Positions 47,376 to 57,667 of a stretch of 64,000 bases of DNA are shown one piece after another. The first letter of the stretch is position 1, and each line of letters begins with the position of its first letter. Under the pieces are notes generated by a model. It worked only from the letters and a program-made list of their open reading frames with translations, was not told the DNA's origin and made no database searches. The translations under genes and the position numbers were made by a program. This DNA comes from CAVQMC01 sp963713505 (GTDB taxonomy: Bacteria > Bacteroidota > Ignavibacteria > Ignavibacteriales > Ignavibacteriaceae): assembly GCA_963713505.1 (NCBI GenBank), contig CAVQMC010000025.1:124001-188000 (forward strand), in the 5' to 3' direction.

Positions 47376-48662
47376 ATGCAAATTGTTGCCAAACTTATTT
47401 TAATTTTTTCTTTCCTTATAAGCGTAACTGTTTTTCCGCAAGAGTTTTGGAAAGTTCAAAACAGTCCGACTAACCAAAAATTAGAAAAATTATGTTTTAT
47501 TGACAGTTCAACAGGCTGGGTCGTTGGAGATACGGGAACAATTCTACATACTTCGGATGCCGGAAATAATTGGACAGTTCAAAATTCAGGACTTACTAAC
47601 AATATCATTGATGTTTTTTTTATTAATTCTGAAGATGGTTGGGCATTGGCCTGGAATAATGATTCTATTCCGTATGGAACAATTCTGTTAAAAACTTCCA
47701 ACGGAGGAGAAGAATGGGCACATCAGTTTTACAGGGAGAGTGATACTTATTTTAATAAAGTTTATTTCTTAGATTCTCTAACCGGTTATATGGCCGGTTT
47801 TTCTGGAGCTTTTGTTAAAACAACTGACGGGGGAACTATTTGGCAGTCAGTGCAGCTTGATACCGCTACGGTTTCACATTTCCCGATTTTAAACTTAAAT
47901 TTTTTAAATTATCAAAAAGGATTTGCCTGCGGAGGATATTTTGATTTAACTGGAGTAGTTTGGGAAACAACAAACTTTGGTGAAAATTGGACGACTTATG
48001 CAGTAAGTCCTGAACCGCTTGATGATATATTCATAATTGATTCTTTAAATATTTTATTAGTCGGTGGAGATTTAGAATATGGTCCAATAACCATCCGCTC
48101 AACTGACGGGGGAGATACTTGGAATTATAATAATCTTCAATTATTCGGGGTTGCAACAGCACTTTCCTTCAGAACTGATTCAGAAATTTGGTCGCCGCTT
48201 AGTTTTGCACAAAATTTTATGTATTCTTTGGATACAGGTTATACCTGGAATATTTATGCAACTCCGGATTCATCTACAATTTATGATGTTGTATTTACTG
48301 ATTCACTTCATGGTTATGCAATTGGAGATAAAGGCAGAATTTTAAAATATATCCCGCAAATACCGGATTATATCGAAAATGATAATCCAAATTTTCCATT
48401 AAGTTTTAATCTTTATCAAAATTATCCTAATCCGTTTAATCCAAGCACTAAAATCGGATTTCGGATTTCGGATTTCGGATTTGTAAGTTTAAAAGTATAT
48501 GATATCCTGGGAAAGGAAGTCTCAACATTAGTAAATAAAGAAATAAAACCTGGAAATTATGAGGTAAATTTTGATGGTAGTAAATATCCCAGCGGAATTT
48601 ATTTTTATAAATTATCCAGCGGTAATAAAACTTTAACCAAAAAAATGATCTTATTGAAGTAA
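47376..48662 (+). CDS. T9SS-sorted YCF48/BNR-type propeller protein
   Basis: This 428-residue protein has a signal peptide (ending VTVFPQ) and repeated YCF48-type motifs: WKVQNSPTNQKLEKLCFIDSSTGWVVGD, ILHTSDAGNNWTVQNSG, FVKTTDGGTIWQ, IRSTDGGDTWNY and GYAIGDKGRILKY, forming a beta-propeller. The last 90 residues are a T9SS type A sorting domain (LYQNYPNPFNPSTKIGF ... KVYDILGKEVSTLV, ending KMILLK). Inside that domain DNA positions 48454-48481 are four perfect copies of a seven-base unit. The protein should be secreted through the T9SS. The gene is intact in frame. Confidence 0.85.
   Translation: MQIVAKLILIFSFLISVTVFPQEFWKVQNSPTNQKLEKLCFIDSSTGWVVGDTGTILHTSDAGNNWTVQNSGLTNNIIDVFFINSEDGWALAWNNDSIPYGTILLKTSNGGEEWAHQFYRESDTYFNKVYFLDSLTGYMAGFSGAFVKTTDGGTIWQSVQLDTATVSHFPILNLNFLNYQKGFACGGYFDLTGVVWETTNFGENWTTYAVSPEPLDDIFIIDSLNILLVGGDLEYGPITIRSTDGGDTWNYNNLQLFGVATALSFRTDSEIWSPLSFAQNFMYSLDTGYTWNIYATPDSSTIYDVVFTDSLHGYAIGDKGRILKYIPQIPDYIENDNPNFPLSFNLYQNYPNPFNPSTKIGFRISDFGFVSLKVYDILGKEVSTLVNKEIKPGNYEVNFDGSKYPSGIYFYKLSSGNKTLTKKMILLK
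48454..48481 (+). repeat. Heptanucleotide tandem repeat (TCGGATT x4)
   Basis: Four exact copies of TCGGATT stand in tandem within the T9SS sorting domain of the upstream gene, coding for IGFRISDFGF. Seven is not a multiple of three, so gain or loss of one copy would shift the frame and remove the sorting signal. Confidence 0.9.
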
Positions 48663-49238
48663 AAACTATCAAAATAGTTTATTATGAAATAAATTATATC
48701 TTTTCTATTCAAATTCTTGTCTGTTAAAAATTGTTAATAATATAAAACAATTAGAAAAAATTAATATTCATATTTTAATGTATTTAGTAGCTTTCCAACT
48801 ATTGACAATAAAGCTATTAAACTTTATTTTACAAACCCAGTAGAGGTTTTTATACTTTTATAAATTCGTTTGAGCAAATACAAAAATAACTTTCAATCAT
48901 AAACAGAAGAGTATTTCAATATACTTTGATTGTTTTGATTTTATCCAATTTAAAAATGTTGTAAATGATTTTCCAGACAGATACAATAACACCAAGGAAA
49001 CTCACCATGAATTGTTTTACCCTAAGTAAATAATGAGCTGTATGTGGAATAAAATCTTGGGATAAATTTAAAAAATGAACAATACTTTAGACTTTAATTC
49101 CCTTTAGTCTAAAAGCCAAAATTCAAAGAATTTTAATACTTTATTAATTATAAGTACTTTTCATCTAAATGTGACTCAAGATAGCGAAGCTGTATTTAGT
49201 CCATTTTACCATTCTTTAATAAAACCAAGCAAAAAAAA
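48663..49238. other. 576-base gap upstream of the T6SS operon
   Basis: No open frame with protein character is seen. A weak hairpin (TAGCTTT at about 48787 with AAAGCTA at about 48809) could end the preceding transcript. The rest is AT-rich and must contain the promoter of the T6SS operon. I could not identify sigma-54 type -24/-12 boxes with confidence. Confidence 0.5.
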
Positions 49239-50456
49239 ATGAAACTTAAAATAAACATTTCAAAAAAATCGGAGCAGGATTCTTCAGATCAACTTGAATT
49301 TAACAGATTCCCAGTAGTTATTGGAAGGGAAGATGTAAATGAAGTGATTCTGCCTGACCCTTTTAAGATTGTTTCTCGAAAACATGCAAAAATTATAAAT
49401 ACAGAGGGAATACTTCAGCTTATCGATCTAGAGTCAGCAAATTTCACTTTTTTAAATGGACAAAAAATTAATCCGAATGAAGAATATGCACTTAAATCTG
49501 GCGATAAAATAAATATAGGCGAATACGATTTAGATGTTGAACTTTTACAGGAACAGGATGCTGATGATTATGATGATGAACAGAAAACTATGGTTTTTTC
49601 AAATCCATTTGCCGATGAAGTTTCAGAATTAACTGATACACTTAAAAAATTATTTGCGAAATATGCATTTGATGAATCACCGATGAAAGGTGAAATGTTA
49701 AAAATATCTTTAATGCAGAGTTTGAACGATTTAGAAAAAAATGATGTTAGTAAACTAATTGCAGAATATTTTGCAGAAAATTATTTAGATAAAAGTTTTA
49801 CTGCTTCCTCAAAAAAATCAGAAGAAATTAAACCAAAACCTAAGATTCAAGAAAAACCGGTTCAGCAAAAAGAAGAAAAAATAAAAGAATCTATTCAATC
49901 TTTACCTACTGATTATTCATTTAATTCTCTTTTTTCTTCTACAATTGATTTAATGCTCGAAACCTTTACAAAATTAATCCAAGGTTTTTTACAATTTAGA
50001 CAGGAATTTTTCGGTGTTACAATATATCATACAATTCCAACAGGCTCTTTAAAAGAAATGAAAGAATTTCTATTCAACCCGGAAATTACCCAGGAAGAAG
50101 AGAAAAAACGTCTTGATTTATTAAAAGAAGAGACACAAAAATTATTAACTCATCAGATTGGATTGCTGGAAGGTTATAGAATTTCAGTTACCGAAGGAAG
50201 TCAATCATTACTTCATAGTCTTGATCCGGATACAATTGAAAAAGAAATGGAAATGAAAAATCAGCAGTCATCCGGTTTGGATTTTGATAAGATTCTTCCA
50301 TTTACAAAAAAAATAAAAGTACTCGATGCAATTAAAGAAAATTACAGCAAGTATGCATCGGATCCATATCATATTGAAAAAAAATTCTTTAGACCTTCTT
50401 TTATGAAAGGTTATCAGAAAAGAATTCTTTCCAAAAACAAAGAAAACGAATATTAA
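49239..50456 (+). CDS. tagH: T6SS-associated FHA-domain protein
   Basis: This 405-residue cytoplasmic protein has an N-terminal FHA domain (about 20-95: PVVIGREDVNEVILPDPFKIVSRKHAKI ... FTFLNGQKI), which binds phosphothreonine. The C-terminal T6SS-specific region (from about 225, TIDLMLETFTKLIQGFLQFRQEFFG) corresponds to the TagH/ImpI C-terminal domain. The linker is Lys/Glu/Pro rich. In other systems such proteins receive threonine-phosphorylation signals that trigger T6SS assembly (PpkA-Fha1 pathway), but no kinase or phosphatase gene is in this part. It is the first gene of the T6SS operon, 34 bases before tssJ. Confidence 0.88.
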   Translation: MKLKINISKKSEQDSSDQLEFNRFPVVIGREDVNEVILPDPFKIVSRKHAKIINTEGILQLIDLESANFTFLNGQKINPNEEYALKSGDKINIGEYDLDVELLQEQDADDYDDEQKTMVFSNPFADEVSELTDTLKKLFAKYAFDESPMKGEMLKISLMQSLNDLEKNDVSKLIAEYFAENYLDKSFTASSKKSEEIKPKPKIQEKPVQQKEEKIKESIQSLPTDYSFNSLFSSTIDLMLETFTKLIQGFLQFRQEFFGVTIYHTIPTGSLKEMKEFLFNPEITQEEEKKRLDLLKEETQKLLTHQIGLLEGYRISVTEGSQSLLHSLDPDTIEKEMEMKNQQSSGLDFDKILPFTKKIKVLDAIKENYSKYASDPYHIEKKFFRPSFMKGYQKRILSKNKENEY

Positions 50457-50490
50457 AAACGAAAAATAAAATTGAAATCATGGAGAGTAA

Positions 50491-50937
50491 ATGAAACATA
50501 AAATTAATTCATTTTTTTACTTGATTATTTTAGCCGGGTTAATTGGCTGCGGCGGGGGAATACAAACAATAAATGTTAATTTGAAGTGCGACGGTAATTG
50601 TAATGATAATAATGCAGTTGTTGTAAAAATTTATCAATTAAAAAGTGCGGATAAATTCCGTCATGCCAGTTTTGAATCACTACAGAGAAATGCAGAAGAT
50701 GTTTTATCTGACGATTTAATTCCAAATTCGAAATATGAAAAATTGATGGTTCCAAATGAATCATTTAAATTAAAAGATCTTACAATAAACAAAGACGCAA
50801 AATATTTAGGTATTGTTGGAGATTTTCATTCTCCTGCAAAAGACGGATGGCTCCAGGTTGTTCCTATAAATTCCGATTTAGGCAACTTATCAATATCAAT
50901 TCATGAAAATTATTTAACATATAAAACCAATGATTAA
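50491..50937 (+). CDS. tssJ: T6SS outer-membrane lipoprotein TssJ
   Basis: This 148-residue lipoprotein has a signal peptide with lipobox LIGC (Cys20). The mature part has the TssJ transthyretin-like strand order: INVNLKCDGNCN, AVVVKIYQLKSADKFRHASFESL, SKYEKLMVPNESFKLKDL and YLGIVGDFHSPAKDGW. It anchors the TssJLM membrane complex to the outer membrane. GGAGAG precedes the start. Its presence marks this as a subtype-i T6SS. Confidence 0.9.
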   Translation: MKHKINSFFYLIILAGLIGCGGGIQTINVNLKCDGNCNDNNAVVVKIYQLKSADKFRHASFESLQRNAEDVLSDDLIPNSKYEKLMVPNESFKLKDLTINKDAKYLGIVGDFHSPAKDGWLQVVPINSDLGNLSISIHENYLTYKTND

Positions 50938-50979
50938 ATTCTTCTGCTTAATAAATAAAAAAGGGAGAAAAATTATTTA

Positions 50980-52323
50980 ATGAAACTTCAAAAAGTTGTT
51001 TGGTTTGAAGGTATGAAATTAGATCCGCATCATTTTCAGTTGGCGGATAAATACAATCAATATTTGATTAATTCAAGAGTTAATTCACTAAATTCAAATT
51101 CATGGGGAATGATAGATCTTCAATTTGATTTAGCTGCTCTTGCCGGCGGATCTTTTAGTTTAATCAATTGCAAAGGTGTAATGCCGGACGGACTAATTTT
51201 CGATATGCCTGCTATGGATCCTTTACCAAAAAGCAGATCATTTGAAGATTTGTTTTCTGCCACCTCGGAAAAACTGGATGTTTATTTATCAGTTCCGCAA
51301 GAAAATTTTTCTGGAAATAATTGTCAGCTTGATGATTCTCAAAACTTAAATAATTCAAGATATACATTGCAGAATTCCGAAGTCCTGGATTATAATACCG
51401 GAATGAATATGAGGTCGATTGGATTTGCAAAAGCTAATTTCCAATTTAAATTCGGTGATGAATCCTTAGAAAATTACAGCACAATAAAAATCGGGGAAAT
51501 TATAAGAAGTTCCGACGGGAAATATGCAATGGATAAAAATTTTATAGTTCCATCTATTTCTATTTCTGCTTCCGAAGTATTGCTGGAACATATAAGATCA
51601 ATTTTAAGTGTTCTGGTTTCTAAGAGTAAAGAACTTCGAGGTCAGGCAAGTGTTCACAAACCCGAATTAACAATTACTCAAGTCGAAATATTAATGATGC
51701 TTCAGACTGTAAATACTTTTATTCCGATGCTGAATTATTTTTATTCTTCTAAAAATACTCATCCGGAAAATTTATATATGCTGTTTTTAAATTTAGCCGG
51801 ACAGTTATCTACCTATTCTAATCTGGGCGCTAAAATTGCCGAATTTCCTGCCTACGATCATAAACATTTAACGGAAATTTTTCAGCAGATGGCTGCGGAA
51901 ATTAATAATATGCTTAATGTTCAAAAAACAGTTGAACGGAAGGATGTTGTTATTCCTTTGCGTAAGCAAGCCGATACTTTATTTGTCGGACAGCTTTCAC
52001 CAAATCAAATAAACGGACAATTTTTTATAGCAGTTCACAGCGAAATGCCTGAGAAGAAAATAATTTCCGAACTTCCTAAAAACATAAAAATATCTGCTTA
52101 CGAAGAAATTTTTGCGGTTCATCAAGCCGGAATTCAAGGTGTTACAATTGATTATATTGCAAGACCTCCTGCCGGAGTTTCGATTGATGAAAAAGCATTT
52201 TATTTCAAAATAAATAAAGAAGGAAGATTTTGGGAAAAAATCTCATCTAAAAATAATATTGCATTTTTTATCGCTTCTGAATTTAAAGCTATGAAATTGG
52301 ATTTAATTTTATTAATGCAGTAA
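50980..52323 (+). CDS. tssK: T6SS baseplate protein TssK
   Basis: This 447-residue protein starts with the family's hallmark VVWFEGMKLDPHHFQLADKY (compare VxWSEGMFLRPQHFQ). Further typical parts are VYLSVPQENF, the central LELIEMLQTVNTFIPML-like helix, and the C-terminal head with YIARPPAGVSIDEKAFYFKIN. TssK trimers connect the baseplate to the TssJLM complex. AAGGGAG lies 8-10 bases ahead of ATG 50980. It is intact. Confidence 0.94.
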   Translation: MKLQKVVWFEGMKLDPHHFQLADKYNQYLINSRVNSLNSNSWGMIDLQFDLAALAGGSFSLINCKGVMPDGLIFDMPAMDPLPKSRSFEDLFSATSEKLDVYLSVPQENFSGNNCQLDDSQNLNNSRYTLQNSEVLDYNTGMNMRSIGFAKANFQFKFGDESLENYSTIKIGEIIRSSDGKYAMDKNFIVPSISISASEVLLEHIRSILSVLVSKSKELRGQASVHKPELTITQVEILMMLQTVNTFIPMLNYFYSSKNTHPENLYMLFLNLAGQLSTYSNLGAKIAEFPAYDHKHLTEIFQQMAAEINNMLNVQKTVERKDVVIPLRKQADTLFVGQLSPNQINGQFFIAVHSEMPEKKIISELPKNIKISAYEEIFAVHQAGIQGVTIDYIARPPAGVSIDEKAFYFKINKEGRFWEKISSKNNIAFFIASEFKAMKLDLILLMQ

Positions 52324-52360
52324 TGATTAAATAATTTTCTTTTAAAAAGGCGTACTTAAA

Positions 52361-53056
52361 ATGGAAGAAGAATTAAAATCAAATAAAAAAAGAAAAAAAC
52401 TGTCAGATATTGCAAGTGAATGCCTTATATTGATTTTACAGTTAAGATCTACAAACGACTACGGAGAACCGGAAACTTTAAAGAACAAAGTAATTGAATT
52501 AATAGATAGATTTGAATATCAGGCTCGTTCTTCAGGAATTGATAATGAAAAAATAAAACTTGCTAAATTTGCTTTAATTGCATTTTTAGATGAAACTATT
52601 ATTAGTTCTTCCTGGAGTCAAAAAGATGCTTGGCTGAGTGAACCGCTTCAGTTAAAATTATTTGAAACATTTAATGCCGGAGAAGAATTTTTTACTAATC
52701 TGAAAAATCTGCGCGAAAGATCGAGTACTAATAGTGATGTTCTGGAAATTTACTATTTATGTTTAACACTTGGATTCAAAGGACAGTACCAGCTTCAATC
52801 TCCGGAGAATTTAAGAAGAATTATTGATGATTTGAATATGGAGCTGCATCCGGAAATGTATCAAAGCATTGATGCAATTTCTCCAAACGCAAAGCCCAAA
52901 GATTCAATGATTCAAACTTCTACCGGAGGCTTACCTTTATGGATTTATCCTGTTGGTGCGGTTATACTTTCATTTATTTTTTATATAATTATGTCGATTT
53001 CAATTTCCGGTAAAGCCGGAGATATTGTTGATTCATTAAAAAGTCTGCTGACTTAA
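52361..53056 (+). CDS. tssL: T6SS inner-membrane protein TssL (DotU/IcmH type)
   Basis: This 231-residue protein has the DotU domain (DIASECLILILQLRSTNDYG, KFALIAFLDETIISSSW, FFTNLKNLRERSSTNSDVLEIYYLCLTLGFKGQY) and a single C-terminal membrane helix (LWIYPVGAVILSFIFYIIMSI). It ends shortly after the helix, so it lacks the OmpA peptidoglycan-binding extension some TssL proteins carry. It forms the inner-membrane platform with TssM. Confidence 0.93.
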   Translation: MEEELKSNKKRKKLSDIASECLILILQLRSTNDYGEPETLKNKVIELIDRFEYQARSSGIDNEKIKLAKFALIAFLDETIISSSWSQKDAWLSEPLQLKLFETFNAGEEFFTNLKNLRERSSTNSDVLEIYYLCLTLGFKGQYQLQSPENLRRIIDDLNMELHPEMYQSIDAISPNAKPKDSMIQTSTGGLPLWIYPVGAVILSFIFYIIMSISISGKAGDIVDSLKSLLT

Positions 53057-53102
53057 ACTCATATCTTTTTTATTTCAAATTAAAGTTTACTAAACACAAT
53101 TT

Positions 53103-56100
53103 ATGAATACAATTATTAATGTTTTGAAGAGCCCGAATATGCTGGCTGCATTGGCTATGGTAATATTTTTGGCTCTAATTTTTATTCTTGGTCCAATTTT
53201 GGGAATCTCATTGATGATGAGATTTGTAATTTCGATTATTATAGGACTAATTATAATAATTGCACTTTTATTTAAAAAGATGAAGGACTCACAAAAAGCC
53301 GGGCAAATCGAGCAGTCAATAAATACCGGCGCTGATGATCAAATGCAAAGCGTAAGTCCTGAAAAGAAAGCAGAAATTGAACAATTCAAAAAACAATTAA
53401 TTGCAGCAATTACTTCTTTAAAAAATTCTAAATTAGGCAAAGGTAAAATTGGAAAATCTGCGCTTTATGCTTTACCATGGTATATGATAATCGGTCCCTC
53501 TGCTGCCGGAAAAACTACTGCAATTCAAAATTCCGGTTTGGAGTTTCCATATGGGAAAGATGGTTTTAGAGGAGTAGGCGGAACAAGAAACTGCGATTGG
53601 TTTTTTTCAACAAAAGGAATTTTTTTAGATACTGCCGGAAGATACGTAAGTGAAGAAGAAGATAAACCTGAATGGATTGCGTTTCTTGGAAACACTTAGA
53701 AAAAACAGAAAAAGAAAACCGGTCAATGGTGTAATCGTTGCAATAAATATTGATGAAATTATTAATGATGAAAACGAAGCTCTTTTTGAACATGCAAGAA
53801 ATATTAGAAAAAGAATTGATGAATTAATTGAAAATCTCGGAATAAATTTTCCTGTTTATTTCATGTTCACCAAATGCGATTTGATTCAAGGTTTTGTTGA
53901 ATATTTTGGAGACTTTAGTGAAATTGAACGATCGCAAATTTGGGGAGCTACGTTTAATTCTCAGCAGCAGTTCGATCCTAATCCTAAAAATGTATTTGAA
54001 GAAGAATTTAAAAAATTATCTGATAAACTTTTTGAAATTAGAACAATAAGGTTAAGTAATCCTTTAAAAGAGAGAACAAAGAAGAAAAGTATTTTTATTC
54101 CCATATCAGTTTAAATCTCTTCAGAAAAAATTGATTTATTTAATTGGCGAAATCTTCCAGCCGAATCCTTATCAAGATAATCCGATTTTTAGAGGATTCT
54201 ATTTTACAAGCGGAACTCAAGAAGGTGCTCCGCTAGATTTAGCAATTAGGGAAATTGCAAGACAGTTCAATTTACCTGCAGCACAATCCGATGAAGATGA
54301 AGAAATTGTTGAAACCAAAAATTATTTTATAAAAGATTTGCTCAATGATATAGTTATCGGAGATCAAAACTTCTCGGCAGGACAAACTACTAGTTACAAT
54401 AAAAAACAAAGAACTGTTAGGCTTGCAACTATCGGAGCTTCTGCATTGGGATTTATTTTAATAGCTCTGTTTACAATTATAGGATTCAACGGTAACAGTT
54501 CTTTATTAAATAGAATTTCAAATACATCGGATTCTTTTGCAAAAATTAACTGGAATGGAAACTTATTAAAAACATTTTCTAAAACCGATAGTTTAAGATC
54601 ATTAATCGTTGATATTCAAAACGGAGATGCAAATCAATCATTTATAAGTTTTGGGTTGAATAGAAGTGATAACACATTAATTCCTTTAAAGAAATTATAT
54701 ATAAGTAAAAGCGAAAACTTCTTCACACAAAATATTTATAATAAAATCGTAGATAAATTAAATAATTATGCAAACGGCCAGGATTTTTCCGGAGAAGATA
54801 TTTACAATTATTTAAAAGCATATTTGTTAATAGGAAATGAAAGAGCAAGACTTGATACCATAAATCAAAGATTTTTAGCGAATGTCTTTTCAAATGTTTT
54901 AGAAAAAAATATCCTTAGTTTGAATTCTTTTGTCACCGCGCAGGAAAAGGATTCATTAAAGAAATTAATGAATAATTATTCTTCATTTTTTGCTGTGCAG
55001 CTTGAAGATCCGAGAGTTTACACTGTTAGAAATGATAACATTCTTGTTAACCTTGTAAGAAACAGGCTTCAATATAAACCTAATGCGGAAAGTATTTATG
55101 CAAGATTAAAACAGAACGGAATTGGGCAGTATCCGAATGACTTAACTCTTGAGCAGGCAATTGGCGGAAGTTACACAACAGTTATGAAATCGGAACTTAA
55201 AATTCCGTTTATTTTTACAAACGACGGATGGAAAGCTTATGTTCAAAAAGCTATAAATGATGAAAGCCAAAATCCTGAAAAAGAAGATTGGGTATTAGGT
55301 AAAAGACAGGTTAAAGTTTCCAGTAATTATAATTTTGATAGTGATCAAATGAAACAAGATCTATTGAAATTATATATTAATGATTACAAACAAACTTGGC
55401 TGGAATTTTTGCAGAATATAAAATACGGTGATTTTAGTTCTGTTCCTTTAGCAGCAAACAATATGAAAATGCTCAGTGACCCGGTTAATTCACCTGTCAT
55501 ATTAATATTAAAAGTTTTTTCGGATCAGCTTCAGACTTTAATTGATATACAAGCTCCTTCTGATACAAGCGGAAAAAATAAGAATATAAATACTCAGTTA
55601 AATTTAAGCAGCAGTAATATTGCAGAAATTAATAAATACCGGAATTTTATTTTAGGTTCACAAAACGGTTCTCAAGGAGGGGATTTAAATTCGGTGGTAG
55701 GGCAGTACGGATTAATCAGCGGAGTTTTGGAATCTATAAAAGGCGGGCAGGATGTTACAAAAGATTACGCAGTCAAAGTTTTAAATCAATCGGCAGTCGA
55801 TCTTCCAACTGCAAAAAAAGCAATAATTGGTGCACTTTATAATACGCCGGCCTTACAGCATTTATTATTAACTCCAATTAGGTTAACCTGGAGTGCAATA
55901 ATTTCCGACGCATCTCAATATTTAAACATGCAGTGGAAAGCTAAAGTTGCCGATGTATTTAATAACTCTTTGTCAAATTATTTTCCATTTAAAAACAGTA
56001 CTTCGGATGCACCGCTGCAGGATTTTAAAGATTTCTTCAAACCACAAGACGGAACTTTATGGTCTTTCTTTGATGCGGAACTAAGTCCGTTTATTAATAA

Positions 56101-56647
56101 AGAAAGATGGAATACAAATGAATGGGAAAATGAAGGCCTTCATGTTTCAAGACAATTTTTACTTTCTTTAAAAAAAGCTGATCAAATTACAAATATTCTT
56201 TTTAAAAACGGTGTACTTAATGTTTCATTCAGATTAAAACCTCAACTGCCTACATCAAAATCTATTAACGGACAAAAACCGATAGTCGAACAAGTTTATC
56301 TTTACCTCGATGGAGTAGAAAATTATTATAAAATGGGAGCACCTTTCTGGTCGGATTATAACTGGCCCGGCACTAAAGGAACTCCGGGTGCGAGAATGAA
56401 TATTTCTGTTAGAGATTACGGAACTTCTGATACAAAATCATTTGACGGAGATTGGGCTTTGTTCAGATTACTTCAGGACGCAAATGCTTCACAGTCAGGT
56501 TCGTCGCAATATGTATTTAATTGGTCATTTAAGAAAGAAAATAATTACAACGTTTCTGTAAGTTATATATTAAATGCGGGAAGTTCTAGAAATCCATTTT
56601 CTGCAAGTTTCTTTAAGTCTTTTGATATTCCTAGTAAAATTTATTAA
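53103..56647 (+). CDS. tssM: T6SS membrane-complex protein TssM (IcmF), two frame breaks
   Basis: N-terminal membrane helices (about 12-60) are followed by a GTPase-like domain with Walker A GPSAAGKTT (from residue 131) and LDTAGRYV. One extra base near 53685 (tttcttggaa) and another near 54096 (agtattttta) interrupt it. With both removed the reading is WIAFLETLRKNRKRKPVNGVIVAINI and FLFPYQFKSLQKKLIYLIGEIFQPNPYQ. A third membrane helix follows (IGASALGFILIALFTII), then the periplasmic IcmF-related and TssM C-terminal domains. Corrected length is 1180 residues, normal for TssM. It spans the periplasm to TssJ. I see no reason to think the gene is dead. Confidence 0.92.
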
Positions 56648-56667
56648 TAATAATAATATTCGGGTAA

Positions 56668-57627
56668 ATGCTGCATACCAAACCTTCAGTAAAAAATATA
56701 GGATATTTTGGTAAACTGCCGGAATCTGCCGACTTTGTGAAATTTAATGCAGGAGGACAGGAACTTCAGGTTTTAGATAAATGGCTTCAGGATGGAATAT
56801 CAATTGCAAAATCAAAATTAAAAAATAACTGGAAAGAATTTTATAGAAACACTCCGCCGCTTAATTTTATTTATCCTTTTACCGGGACAAAAAATTTATT
56901 AATCGGAACTATGTTCCCTGGTCATGATAAAAGTGAAAGAGATTTTCCATTCTTATTTTTTGATATAATAGAACAGAATTCTTATAAAAATCTTCCTTCA
57001 CATATTTTACTGATGAATGCTCAGAAAAATTTGAATTTATTTAATGAAAATATTGAAAAGCTTCCTAATTCTAGTTTATTAAATCAACTTGAAAATATAC
57101 AAATTAATAATACAGTAGATACTTTTCTTAAAAATAATTATGAAAAATGTTTAAAAGAAAAAACTACAGAAGAATTTTGGAATTCTGTTTTAGGTGATTT
57201 TGACAATCCTAAAAAATTTGCTGTTATTAATAATCTATATGAAAATCTTAACAATCTAAAGTTTAATTCAAACATAATTATATCATTTGGAATAAAATTA
57301 TCATATAAAAAGATAGAGAATGATTTTGAATATTACTTAGCATATTTTCTGCATTTAATTCTTACAATTATTAATAAACCATTTTTAATTCCTACTATTT
57401 TATGGACGAATAATAATGATTCAGGCAATTTCATTTATATCTTTTTTAGCAAACCAACACCTTTTAATTTTTTGGATTTAATTCATACTGATGATAATAA
57501 TGATAGAATATTAAGAACTGATAATTATGAAAGCGAAGAAAAACTTTTTGAATCAATCTCTTCTATACATAAAACTCTTTTAGAGAAAAAGGAATTAAAG
57601 TTAAATCAACTACTTCAATCAATTTAA
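56668..57627 (+). CDS. tagF: T6SS-associated TagF (ImpM-like)
   Basis: This 319-residue protein starts with the TagF domain: IGYFGKLPESADFVKFN, LDKWLQDGISIAK, FIYPF and IGTMFPGHDKSERDFPFLFF. The C-terminal half (from about 150) is longer than in many TagF proteins and shows no second known domain. TagF is a post-translational repressor of T6SS assembly, best known from Pseudomonas, where it acts opposite or together with Fha. The gene is 20 bases after tssM. Fits with TagH at the head of the operon. Confidence 0.88.
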   Translation: MLHTKPSVKNIGYFGKLPESADFVKFNAGGQELQVLDKWLQDGISIAKSKLKNNWKEFYRNTPPLNFIYPFTGTKNLLIGTMFPGHDKSERDFPFLFFDIIEQNSYKNLPSHILLMNAQKNLNLFNENIEKLPNSSLLNQLENIQINNTVDTFLKNNYEKCLKEKTTEEFWNSVLGDFDNPKKFAVINNLYENLNNLKFNSNIIISFGIKLSYKKIENDFEYYLAYFLHLILTIINKPFLIPTILWTNNNDSGNFIYIFFSKPTPFNFLDLIHTDDNNDRILRTDNYESEEKLFESISSIHKTLLEKKELKLNQLLQSI

Positions 57628-57667
57628 TTTTATTTTTAAAGAATAAAATAAAATCAGTTAAAATATT

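Noticed and set aside
53103..56647. TssM encoded as three separate proteins
   Set aside because: The break points fall inside conserved domains, not between them, and removing one base at each restores family sequence and length.
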